From contig NZ_CP058214.1 of assembly GCF_015482775.1 (NCBI RefSeq), positions 3,834,501-3,898,500 of the forward strand: a DNA stretch of 64,000 nt. The letters are read 5' to 3'. Origin of the DNA: Kaustia mangrovi (lineage in GTDB: Bacteria > Pseudomonadota > Alphaproteobacteria > Rhizobiales > Im1). The notes under the pieces are model-generated. The model had not been told where the DNA came from. It searched no databases and worked only from the letters and a program-made list of their open reading frames with translations. Below, piece by piece: positions 17,807 to 25,483 of this stretch. Each line of letters starts with the position of its first letter. Within the stretch, counting starts at the first letter, position 1. A program made the position numbers and the translations under genes.

Positions 17807-18183
17807 TCGCCGTCGGCGATCTCGTAATAGTCGCCCTTGTCGGCGCAGAAGATGTGGCCCTCGCCCCGGATGCCCGTCTCGCCGTCGATGGCGCCGGCGG
17901 CGATGGAGATCCGGTCCGCGCCGTCGGCGTGCCAGAAGAGCGTGGAGCCGCATAGCGAGCAGAAGCCGCGCCGGGCCGCCTCGCTCGCCCGGTACCATCT
18001 CAGGCCCCTGTCCTCGATGATCACGAAGCGGCCGAGCGGGGCGGAGGTCGCGGCCATGTAGTGCCCGGTCTGCTTGCGGCATTGATGGCAGTGGCAGTAG
18101 ACCACGGGCCGCAGGGGCTCGCGGACGGTAAACCGCACCGCCCCGCACAGGCACGACCCGTTCTTGACCTGACCGTCGCTCAT
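17743..18183 (-). CDS. GFA family protein (glutathione-dependent formaldehyde-activating-like)
   Basis: This 146-residue cytoplasmic zinc protein has the GFA fold. The ligand cysteines occur as GSCLCGAV, YCHCHQCRK and GFCSLCGSTLFW. The prototype binds glutathione and was proposed to speed S-hydroxymethylglutathione formation, though most homologues are uncharacterised. Formaldehyde can arise when methyl groups are oxidised, so its place inside a demethylation cluster is suggestive. The gene is divergent from mttB (18320) and overlaps the DUF1638 gene tail to tail by 64 bp. All structural cysteines are present. Confidence 0.85.
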   Translation of the reverse strand: MSDGQVKNGSCLCGAVRFTVREPLRPVVYCHCHQCRKQTGHYMAATSAPLGRFVIIEDRGLRWYRASEAARRGFCSLCGSTLFWHADGADRISIAAGAIDGETGIRGEGHIFCADKGDYYEIADGDYRWEEDGRPERAPMKPERSP

Positions 18184-18319
18184 CGCTCCTCGCTCCGTTG
18201 CGATCACGTGTCCCATGCCACCCGTCCGGGCCCTGACTGTCAAGACGGGGAGGGGACGGCCTTTGCAGGGTGTGATAGAACGGCGGACAAGGGTCCGTTG
18301 ACGGCGAGGGAGTGGGTCT

Positions 18320-19912
18320 ATGGCATCCGAGCTGAACGGCGGGGGCGAGCATCGCACCCCCGAAGGCCGCCGGGGGCGCGGCGGGCGCGCATCGCGCAGG
18401 GCCGCGCGCCAGGGCGGCGGCACGGCAAGCCTCGCCCAGCTTCCCTGGGGCCAGCCGCATCTTCCGTTTCCGCCGATGACGCTCCTGTCGGAGGACCAGA
18501 TCGAGGCGATCCACGCGGCCTCGCTCCAGGTGCTGGAGGAGATCGGCGTGGATTTCCTGCTGCCGGAGGCGCGAACGGTGCTGAAGGAGGCGGGCGCCGA
18601 TGTCGATCCCGGTTCGGAGCGCGTCCGCTTCGACCGGGCGCTGGTGGAGGAGAAGATCGCCACCGCGCCGGAGCGGTTCACGATCCATGCCCGCAATCCG
18701 GAGCGCAATCTGGAGATGGGCGGCAACCGGATCGCGTTCTCCGCCATTGCCAGCCCGCCCAATGCCTCCGACATGGACCGTGGGCGGCGCGTCGGGAACA
18801 CGGAGGATTTCCGTAACCTCCTGAGGCTCGCCCAGTATTTCAACGTCATCCACATGACCGGCGGCTATCCGGTCGAGCCCGTCGACCGGCATCCCTCGAT
18901 CCGGCATCTGGAGTGCCTGCGCGATGTCGTGACGCTGACCGACAAGGTGGGCCACGCCTATTCGCTGGGCTCGGAGCGCATCCGCGACGGCATGGAGATC
19001 TACCGCATCGCCCGCGGCGTGAGCCCGGAGCGGTTCGCCATGGAGCCGTCCATGGTCTCCATCATCAATTCCTCCTCGCCGCTCAGGCTCGACGCGCCGA
19101 TGCTCGGCGGCATCATGGAGATGTCGGCGCGCGGCCAGCCGGTCTGCCTCACGCCCTTCACGCTGGCCGGCGCCATGGCACCGGTGACGCTGTCCGGCGC
19201 GGTGGTGGAGCAGAATGCCGAGGCGCTCGCCGGCCTCGTCTTCACCCAGGCCGTCAATCCCGGCGCGCCCTTCATCTACGGCGCCTTCACCTCCAATGTG
19301 GACATGAAGTCCGGCGCCCCCGCCTTCGGCACGCCGGAATACATGAAGACGGCGATCATCGGCGGCCAGATGGCGCGACGCTACAAGGTGCCCTACCGCA
19401 CCTCCAACACCAATGCCGCCAATACGGTCGACGCGCAGGCCGCTTATGAATCGGTGTTCTCGCTGTGGGGCGCGGTCATGGGCGGGGGCAATTTCGTCAA
19501 GCACGCCGCGGGCTGGCTGGAGGGCGGGCTCGTCGCCTCCTTCGAGAAGTTCATCCTCGACGTCGACCTCCTGCAGATGGTGTGCGAGTTCCTCAAGCCC
19601 GTGGAGGTCGATCCGGACTCGCTCGCCCTCGACGCCATGCGCGAGGTGGGCCCCGGCGGCCATTTCTTCGGCGCCATGCACACCCAGGAGCGCTATCGCA
19701 CGGCCTTCTACGCGCCGCTCGTCTCCGACTGGCGCAACCACCAGGCCTGGGAAGAGGCCGGTTCGCCGCGCGCCTGGCAGAAGGCCAACGCCGTCTTCAA
19801 GCAGGCGCTCGCCGAATACGAGCCGCCGCCCCTCGACCCCGCCATCAAGGACGAGCTCGACGCCTTCGTCGCCCGCCGCATCGAGGAAGGCGGCGCACCG
19901 ACGGATTTCTGA
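18320..19912 (+). CDS. MttB-family (trimethylamine methyltransferase-like) methyltransferase, copy 1, without pyrrolysine
   Basis: This 530-residue enzyme belongs to the MttB/COG5598 superfamily. The open frame contains no in-frame UAG, so it lacks the pyrrolysine of true trimethylamine methyltransferase. Non-Pyl relatives MtgB, MtpB and MtcB demethylate glycine betaine, proline betaine and carnitine. Residues 1-45 form a basic Gly/Arg-rich tail. The TIM-barrel core includes SILSSSP-like INSSSPLRLDAPM, FTLAGAMAPVTLSG and GAPAFGTPEYMK. It should move a methyl from a quaternary amine to the corrinoid protein at 15347. The substrate cannot be read from sequence. It is divergent from the GFA gene. 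Confidence 0.9.
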   Translation: MASELNGGGEHRTPEGRRGRGGRASRRAARQGGGTASLAQLPWGQPHLPFPPMTLLSEDQIEAIHAASLQVLEEIGVDFLLPEARTVLKEAGADVDPGSERVRFDRALVEEKIATAPERFTIHARNPERNLEMGGNRIAFSAIASPPNASDMDRGRRVGNTEDFRNLLRLAQYFNVIHMTGGYPVEPVDRHPSIRHLECLRDVVTLTDKVGHAYSLGSERIRDGMEIYRIARGVSPERFAMEPSMVSIINSSSPLRLDAPMLGGIMEMSARGQPVCLTPFTLAGAMAPVTLSGAVVEQNAEALAGLVFTQAVNPGAPFIYGAFTSNVDMKSGAPAFGTPEYMKTAIIGGQMARRYKVPYRTSNTNAANTVDAQAAYESVFSLWGAVMGGGNFVKHAAGWLEGGLVASFEKFILDVDLLQMVCEFLKPVEVDPDSLALDAMREVGPGGHFFGAMHTQERYRTAFYAPLVSDWRNHQAWEEAGSPRAWQKANAVFKQALAEYEPPPLDPAIKDELDAFVARRIEEGGAPTDF

Positions 19913-19987
19913 GGGGGGCTGCGATGTGCCAGCGTCCCTTGCCGGCCCCTGTCCCGGCTCCGCAACCTGATTGCGCTTGCTCTTCGT

Positions 19988-20057
19988 CGTCCCCGCGAAA
20001 GCGGGAATCCATGTCTGGTGACGTGGTTGATGGATCCCCGCTTTCGCGGGGATGACG
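19988..20057. repeat. Dispersed palindromic repeat, copy 3
   Basis: Arms tccccgcgaaagcggg and ccccgctttcgcgggga with ATCCATG...TGATGGATC between them fill the 196-bp gap between the convergent mttB copy 1 and the ASKHA activator gene. The hairpin could act as a bidirectional transcription or RNA-decay barrier. Confidence 0.85.
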
Positions 20058-20108
20058 AACGACAAAGGCCGCATGCGGCAGTTCTGCTGTCGAAAGCCGT
20101 CCCGGCCC

Positions 20109-22157
20109 TCACGCCGGCCGGCGGCGGCGCTTGCGGGCGGTGCGGCCATCGGCTTCCGCGAAGGTGACGTGCTTGGGCGGGGGCAGCTTCACCGCCTGCC
20201 TCAGATTGGCGTAGGCCGCCGTCTTGTGCGGGAAGGCCATGGCGGCCACGAAATGCTCCTGGAAGCGCGGCTCGATGGCGGTCTCGATCTTTTCGATGCG
20301 CTTGACCACCTCCTCGATCTCGCGGCGCGCATTGTTGTTCAAAAGCGCGATGCGCGCGCCCGTGCTCGCCGCGTTGCCGGCGGATGCGACCTTGTCGAGC
20401 GGGCAGTCGGGGATCATGCCGAGGATCATGGCGTGGGTCACGTCGATATGGCTGCCGAAGGCGCCGGCCAGCGTGATCCGGTCCACATGGTCGATCTCCA
20501 TCTGGTCCATGAGGAGCTGCGCGCCGGCATGGAGCGCGGCCTTGGCGAGCTGGATCTGGCGGATATCGGTCTGGGTGATGCGGATCTCCGGCTCGCCCTC
20601 GCGGATGAGGTAGGAGAAGGTGCGCCCGTCCGGCTGGACGCGCCCCGTCTTGGCGGCGAGCGCGCCGTCGATCACGCCCTCATGCGAGATGATGCCGGCG
20701 AGATACATCTCCGCCAGCGCCTCGATGATGCCGGAGCCGCAGATGCCCGTGATGCCGGTGCGCTCCGTCGCCTCCTCGAAGCCCGGCTCGTCGGACCACA
20801 GGTCCGAGCCGATGATCTTGTAGCGCGGTTCCAGCGTCTCCGGGTCGATGCGGATGCGTTCGATGGCGCCGGGCGCCGCGCGCTGGCCGGAGGCGATCTG
20901 CGCGCCCTCGAAGGCGGGGCCGGTGGGCGAGGAGCAGGCGAGCAGCCGGTGGCGGTTGCCGAGCACGATCTCCGCATTGGTGCCGACATCGACGATCAGC
21001 CAGTTCTCGTCCTGGAGATGGGGGCCCTCCGACAGCACCACCGCGGCGGCGTCCGCACCCACATGGCCGGCGATGCAGGGCAGAACGTAGATGCGTGCGT
21101 CCGGATGCATGGTGAGCGAAAGCTCGCTCGCCCACAGCGTCTTGGAGCCGGCGGTCGCCAGCGCGAAGGGCGCGCCGCCGAGCTCCGTCGGATCGATGCC
21201 GAGAAGCAGGTGGTGCATGATCGGATTGCCGACGAAGACGGCTTCCACGATGTCGGTGAGGTCGATCATCGCCTCCGCCGCCACCTGGCCGATCAGCACA
21301 TTGATCGCCTCGTGCACGGCGGTCGTCATCTCCTGATCGCCGCCGGGGTTCATCATCACGTAGGAGACCCGGCTCATCAGGTCCTCGCCGAACCGGATCT
21401 GCGGGTTCATGAGGCCCTGCGAGGCGATCACCTCGCCGGAGGAGAGGTCGCACAGATGCGCGGCGATGGTGGTCGAGCCCACATCGACGGCGACGCCGTA
21501 GATCTTGTCGTGAAAGCCCGGCCATACCGCGACGATGCGGTTATAGGAGCGGATATGGCCGTGATACATGGCGACCGTCACCCGCCACTCGCCCTCGCGC
21601 AGCGCCGTCTGCAGATATTGCAGGGTGCGCAGGTCCGTATAGGCCTCCTCGATGCCCCATTGCTCGAAGAGCGCCTCGTAGAGCCGTTCCAGATCGCCGG
21701 ACGGGTTGTGCATGTCGGGCTCGGTCACGACGACGTAATAGAGCCGCGTGACCGGATCGAGCTCGATGGTGCGCGCCTCCGGGCGCTTGCGCACGACCTG
21801 CTTGTGGACCTGGGAGTCCTCGGGCACGTCGACGACGACGTCGCCCATGAGTGTCGCCTGGCAGGACAGCCGCCGCCCGGCCTTCAGCTTGGCGCGCTTG
21901 GACTCGTAGCGCTTCTCGTTGACGGAGAAGGGGGAGAGGTGATCGGCCTTGGAGGTGATGCCGTGCTTGGCAAACGAGCCTTCCGAAACGCCGACCTGGC
22001 AGCGCCCGCAAATGGCGCGGCCGCCGCACACGGAGTCGATATCGACGCCGAGCGTGCGCGCCGCCTGGAGAAGCGGCGTGCCGAGCGGGAACCGGCCGCG
22101 CTTGCCCGACGGGGTGAAGACGACCAGTGCGTCCTGCTTGTCCTGTCGTGCGCTCAT
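20109..22157 (-). CDS. ASKHA-domain [2Fe-2S] reductive activator of corrinoid protein (RACo/RamA-functional type)
   Basis: This 682-residue cytoplasmic protein has an N-terminal plant-type ferredoxin domain. Cys44, Cys50 and Cys53 lie in CGGRAICGRC and Cys99 in RRLSCQA. A linker follows, then a C-terminal ASKHA ATPase domain beginning GVAVDVGSTTIAAHL and including NWLIVDVGTNAEIVLG, TGICGSGIIEAL and TLAGAFGSHIDV. This is the layout of RACo-type activators, which use ATP to reduce accidentally oxidised Co(II) corrinoid back to Co(I). The tail is Arg-rich. The start at 22157 is 9 bp after AAGGG, while ATG 22166 touches it. The pterin methyltransferase lies 35 bp upstream in the same operon. Confidence 0.9.
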   Translation of the reverse strand: MSARQDKQDALVVFTPSGKRGRFPLGTPLLQAARTLGVDIDSVCGGRAICGRCQVGVSEGSFAKHGITSKADHLSPFSVNEKRYESKRAKLKAGRRLSCQATLMGDVVVDVPEDSQVHKQVVRKRPEARTIELDPVTRLYYVVVTEPDMHNPSGDLERLYEALFEQWGIEEAYTDLRTLQYLQTALREGEWRVTVAMYHGHIRSYNRIVAVWPGFHDKIYGVAVDVGSTTIAAHLCDLSSGEVIASQGLMNPQIRFGEDLMSRVSYVMMNPGGDQEMTTAVHEAINVLIGQVAAEAMIDLTDIVEAVFVGNPIMHHLLLGIDPTELGGAPFALATAGSKTLWASELSLTMHPDARIYVLPCIAGHVGADAAAVVLSEGPHLQDENWLIVDVGTNAEIVLGNRHRLLACSSPTGPAFEGAQIASGQRAAPGAIERIRIDPETLEPRYKIIGSDLWSDEPGFEEATERTGITGICGSGIIEALAEMYLAGIISHEGVIDGALAAKTGRVQPDGRTFSYLIREGEPEIRITQTDIRQIQLAKAALHAGAQLLMDQMEIDHVDRITLAGAFGSHIDVTHAMILGMIPDCPLDKVASAGNAASTGARIALLNNNARREIEEVVKRIEKIETAIEPRFQEHFVAAMAFPHKTAAYANLRQAVKLPPPKHVTFAEADGRTARKRRRRPA

Positions 22158-22192
22158 CGCGGCCATCCCTTGCCTGTTTCGCCCGTGCCGGT

Positions 22193-23125
22193 CTAGGCGG
22201 AGCGCCGTCGCCGCCTGTTCTCGCGGTCCCGGCGGCGCTGGTCCGCCTCGCTGCCGCCGGCGCCGTCTATGGCGACCGGGGCGGGCTCGCGGAAGGCGCG
22301 CACCCAGGCGCGACAGTCCCGGTCGACGCCATTGAGCACATTGGCCGCCATGATCGCGGTCATGTCCTCCGCGTGCAGCGGGTTCATGATTGCAGATGTA
22401 AGTCCTGCGGACGCCGCCATCGAGAGGAAGTGCCCGTTGAGAGCGCGCCGGTTGGGCAGACCGAAGGACACGTTGGAGGCGCCGCAGGTGGAGTTCACCT
22501 TCAGCTCGTCCTTGAGCCGGCGCAGCAGGTGGAAGACCTGCCGGCCCGCCGTGCCCATGGCGCCGATCGGCATGACCAGCGGATCGACCACCACATCGGC
22601 GGGCTTGATGCCGTGATCCTGCGCGCGGTTGACGATCTTCCTGGCGACCTCGAAGCGCACATCCGGATCCTCGGAGATGCCGGTCTCGTCGTTGGAGATC
22701 GCCACCACCGCGCAATCGTACTTCTTCACGAGCGGAAGCACGCGCTCCAGGCTCTCGTCCTCGCCGGTGACGGAATTGACCAGCGGGCGGCCCTGATAGG
22801 CGGCAAGGCCCGCCTCGAGCGCGTCGATGATGGAGGAATCGATCGACAGCGGCACGTCGACGAGGCTCTGGACGAGCCGGATGGTCTCCGCCAGGATCCG
22901 CGGCTCGTCGGCGAGCGGGATGCCGGCATTGACATCGAGCATGATCGCGCCGGCCTGCACCTGGGCGAGCGCGTCCCGCTCGACCGTCGAATAGTCGCCA
23001 TTGCGCATCTCCTCGGCGAGCTTCTTGCGCCCGGTCGGGTTGATGCGCTCGCCGATCACGCAGAAGGGCCGGTCGAAGCCGATCGCGATCTCCCTGGTGG
23101 CCGAAGCCAGCACCGTTTCCGTCAT
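22193..23125 (-). CDS. Methyltetrahydrofolate:corrinoid methyltransferase (pterin-binding)
   Basis: This 310-residue TIM-barrel enzyme of the MeTr/DHPS pterin-binding family carries the family landmarks VIGERINPTGRKKL, AGAIMLDVNAGIP, PLSIDSSIIDALEAGL, NSVTGED and STCGASNVSFGLPNR. In this cluster it should transfer a methyl from methyl-corrinoid to tetrahydrofolate, linking demethylation to one-carbon metabolism. The last 30 residues are Arg-rich. The start at 23125 is 9 bp after GAGGG. ATG 23134 abuts that site and is less likely. It lies between the virulence-factor-domain gene and the ASKHA gene, all minus strand. Confidence 0.9.
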   Translation of the reverse strand: MTETVLASATREIAIGFDRPFCVIGERINPTGRKKLAEEMRNGDYSTVERDALAQVQAGAIMLDVNAGIPLADEPRILAETIRLVQSLVDVPLSIDSSIIDALEAGLAAYQGRPLVNSVTGEDESLERVLPLVKKYDCAVVAISNDETGISEDPDVRFEVARKIVNRAQDHGIKPADVVVDPLVMPIGAMGTAGRQVFHLLRRLKDELKVNSTCGASNVSFGLPNRRALNGHFLSMAASAGLTSAIMNPLHAEDMTAIMAANVLNGVDRDCRAWVRAFREPAPVAIDGAGGSEADQRRRDRENRRRRRSA

Positions 23126-23188
23126 GGCAGTCATCCCTCAACTCGTGCCCGGTCCCGCCGGGACGTTACGGTCTTGTTGGTCGAGAAC

Positions 23189-23494
23189 TCAGTTCGGCCT
23201 CGCCCAGCCGCCATTGTCGGCAAGGTTTTTCAGGCGGGGCTTGTCGAAGGCCGCCTCGAACGTGCCGGCGATGCGGTCGGCCTCGGCGGCGAGATCGTCG
23301 CCGCAGGGCTCCGCCGCGGCCCGGCGCCATTCGTCCAGATAGGCGTCCGTGCCGGCCGCGCCGCCGCGCATGGCGGCCATGTCTATGGCCTCCTGGAACC
23401 GGTCGGAGAGCTGCCTGCGCTCGCACTTGCGGCCCGAGCGCACGATCACCTGGGCGGGGATGTCCCGCCAGAAAACGACAACCACGTCAGCCAT
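23189..23494 (-). CDS. Virulence-factor-domain small protein (PF13769-like)
   Basis: This 101-residue cytoplasmic protein opens MADVVVVFWRDIPAQVIVRSG and has a central KCERRQLSDRFQEAIDMAAM and a C-terminal LKNLADNGGW. It matches, from memory, the short family labelled virulence factor, which is typically found in rhizobial MttB/corrinoid clusters. The name is historical and no function is known. It is first in the operon with the pterin methyltransferase (63 bp away) and the ASKHA activator, and divergent from mttB copy 2. Confidence 0.75.
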   Translation of the reverse strand: MADVVVVFWRDIPAQVIVRSGRKCERRQLSDRFQEAIDMAAMRGGAAGTDAYLDEWRRAAAEPCGDDLAAEADRIAGTFEAAFDKPRLKNLADNGGWARPN

Positions 23495-23782
23495 CGCTTC
23501 GAACCTTCACGATCCATGGCGGCATAGGCCGCGATTGAAGACGGCGCGGGCCGCTGCGAACGCCCCGCCTTTTCAGTCCCTTATGCAGATGGGAAGGGAT
23601 GGGCGGCCCGCTCTTCCCCGACGGTTCGGCCGGCAAAAACGACACCTTTGCCCCATGGACGCCCTGCGACAGGCTGACGCGTCGTTTCCAGCCCATGTTC
23701 CGACGCTTTCGCGCACGGCATCCCGCCCGGCACGGCGGTATCAACCAGGAAACCGGCGTCCGTTGGATGAGGACATGAGGCC

Positions 23783-25354
23783 ATGAGCGATATGGTTCAC
23801 GACGACGTTCCCACGACCCGCACGGGCCGCAACAGCCGGCGCGGGGGAGGTGCCGAGGCCCGCCGCGCGCGGCGCCAGTCCGGCGGCTCCGCGCATCTGC
23901 GCTACATCACCCGCAACATTCCGCTCTACGAGGTCTTGAGCGAGGAAGGCCTCGCCATCATCGAGCGCAATGCCGACACGCTGCTCGAGGAGATCGGCAT
24001 CGAGTTCCGCGACGACGAAGAGGCGCTCGCCCTGTGGCGCGAGGCCGGCGCGGAGGTGGACGGCACGCGGGTGCGCTTCCCGCGCGGGCTCGTGCGCGAG
24101 CTCCTGAAGACCGCCCCGGCGGAGTTCATCCAGCATGCGCGCAATCCCGAACGCTCGGTGCAGATCGGCGGCAAGGCGACGGTGTTCGCGCCGGTCTACG
24201 GTCCGCCCTTCGTGCGCAATCTGGACGAGGGCCGACGCTATGCCAGGCTCGAGGATTTCCAGAACTTCGTGAAGCTCGCCTATACCGCGCCGGCGATCCA
24301 TCATTCCGGCGGAACGGTGTGCGAGCCGGTGGACGTGCCGGTCGCCAAGCGGCATCTGGACATGGTCTACAGCCATGTGCGCTATTCCGACAAGCCGTTC
24401 ATGGGGTCCGTGACCCATCCCGACCGCGCCGCCGATTCGGTCGCCATGGCGAAGCTTGTCTTCGGCGACCAGTTCGTCGACTCCAATTGCGTGCTGATCA
24501 ACCTGATCAACGTCAACTCGCCCATGGTGTTCGACGCCACCATGGTGGGCGCGCTGAAGGTCTATGCCCGCGCCGGCCAGGCCTGCGTGGTCTCGCCCTT
24601 CATCCTGTCGGGCGCCATGTCGCCGGTGACGGTCGCCGGCACGCTCACCCAGATCCTCGCGGAGGCCTCCGTCGGCATGGCCTTCGCACAGCTCTGCCGG
24701 CCCGGCGCGCCGGTGGTGTTCGGCACCTTCGCAAGCTCCATCTCCATGCAGTCGGGCGCGCCCACATTCGGCACGCCGGAGCCGTCGCTCGTGCTCTACG
24801 GCGCCGCCCAGCTCGCGCGGCGCCTCGGCGTGCCGTTCCGGTCCGGCGGGTCCTTGTGCGCCTCCAAGGTGCCCGACGCGCAGGCCGCCCACGAGAGCAC
24901 GCAGACGCTCATCCCCACGCTCTATGCGGGCGTCAACTTCGCGCTCCATTCGGCCGGCTGGCTGGAGGGCGGGCTCGTCTCGTCCTACGAGAAGTTCGTG
25001 ATGGACTGCGACCAGCTCGCCATGATGCAGCGCTTCGCGGAAGGCGTGGATCTCAGCGAGAACGGCCAGGCGATGGACGCCATCGGCGAGGTCGGTCCCG
25101 GCAGCCACTATCTCGGCTGCGCCCACACCCAGGCGAATTTCGAGACCGCCTTCTATCGCTCGACCATCGCCGACAACAATTCCTTCGAGCAGTGGCTCGC
25201 CGACGGGTCGCAGGACGCCGTCCAGCGCGCCAACACGCTCTACAAGCGCTGGCTTGCGGATTACGAGGCGCCCGCCCTCGACCCGGCCGTCGACGAGGCG
25301 CTGCAGGACTTCATCGCCAGGAAGAAGGCGGTTCTGCCGGACGGCATCGAGTAG
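23783..25354 (+). CDS. MttB-family methyltransferase, copy 2, without pyrrolysine
   Basis: This 523-residue paralogue of the 18320 gene shares the same fold and length. It has a basic N-terminal tail (about 1-40), VLSEEGLAIIERNADTLLEEIG, QHARNPERSVQIGG, FILSGAMSPVTVAGTL and SGAPTFGTPEPSL. The frame has no UAG, so it is also a non-Pyl member. Sequence differs widely from copy 1 outside core motifs, so the two probably use different methylamines. Its gene is divergent from the corrinoid-maintenance operon and followed by a hairpin and an oligopeptide-type binding protein. Confidence 0.9.
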   Translation: MSDMVHDDVPTTRTGRNSRRGGGAEARRARRQSGGSAHLRYITRNIPLYEVLSEEGLAIIERNADTLLEEIGIEFRDDEEALALWREAGAEVDGTRVRFPRGLVRELLKTAPAEFIQHARNPERSVQIGGKATVFAPVYGPPFVRNLDEGRRYARLEDFQNFVKLAYTAPAIHHSGGTVCEPVDVPVAKRHLDMVYSHVRYSDKPFMGSVTHPDRAADSVAMAKLVFGDQFVDSNCVLINLINVNSPMVFDATMVGALKVYARAGQACVVSPFILSGAMSPVTVAGTLTQILAEASVGMAFAQLCRPGAPVVFGTFASSISMQSGAPTFGTPEPSLVLYGAAQLARRLGVPFRSGGSLCASKVPDAQAAHESTQTLIPTLYAGVNFALHSAGWLEGGLVSSYEKFVMDCDQLAMMQRFAEGVDLSENGQAMDAIGEVGPGSHYLGCAHTQANFETAFYRSTIADNNSFEQWLADGSQDAVQRANTLYKRWLADYEAPALDPAVDEALQDFIARKKAVLPDGIE

Positions 25355-25380
25355 GCCGGGCACAGCCCGGCCTCCCGACA

Positions 25381-25474
25381 CCTCCCGATTTTGCATCGCC
25401 TGCCCCGGATGCTAGGCTCGCCGTCAGGGGAACGAGACATGGCGCGCGATGGCGCCGGCGATGCAAAAGGGAGG
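25381..25474 (+). promoter_or_regulatory. Long inverted repeat that can sequester the ribosome-binding site of the binding-protein gene
   Basis: The left arm cctccc-ga-ttttgcatcgcc (25381-25400) is complementary to the right arm ggcgatgcaaaa-gggagg (25457-25474), giving 18 base pairs with a 2-nt bulge. The right arm ends in GGGAGG, the best Shine-Dalgarno for the ATG at 25484 (9 bp spacing). In a read-through mRNA from mttB copy 2 the hairpin would hide that site. As DNA it could also be an operator. TTGCAT (25391) and TAGGCT (25413) form a weak promoter inside the loop side. Confidence 0.6.
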
Positions 25475-25483
25475 TAGGGAGTT

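Noticed and set aside
17171-20149. A 992-codon minus-strand open frame across DUF1638, GFA and mttB
   Set aside because: It is antisense to mttB copy 1 and DUF1638, shows no domain and repeats the high-GC shadow pattern.
18320-25354. Pyrrolysine in the MttB proteins
   Set aside because: Neither gene has an in-frame UAG and no Pyl synthesis gene is present in the window.
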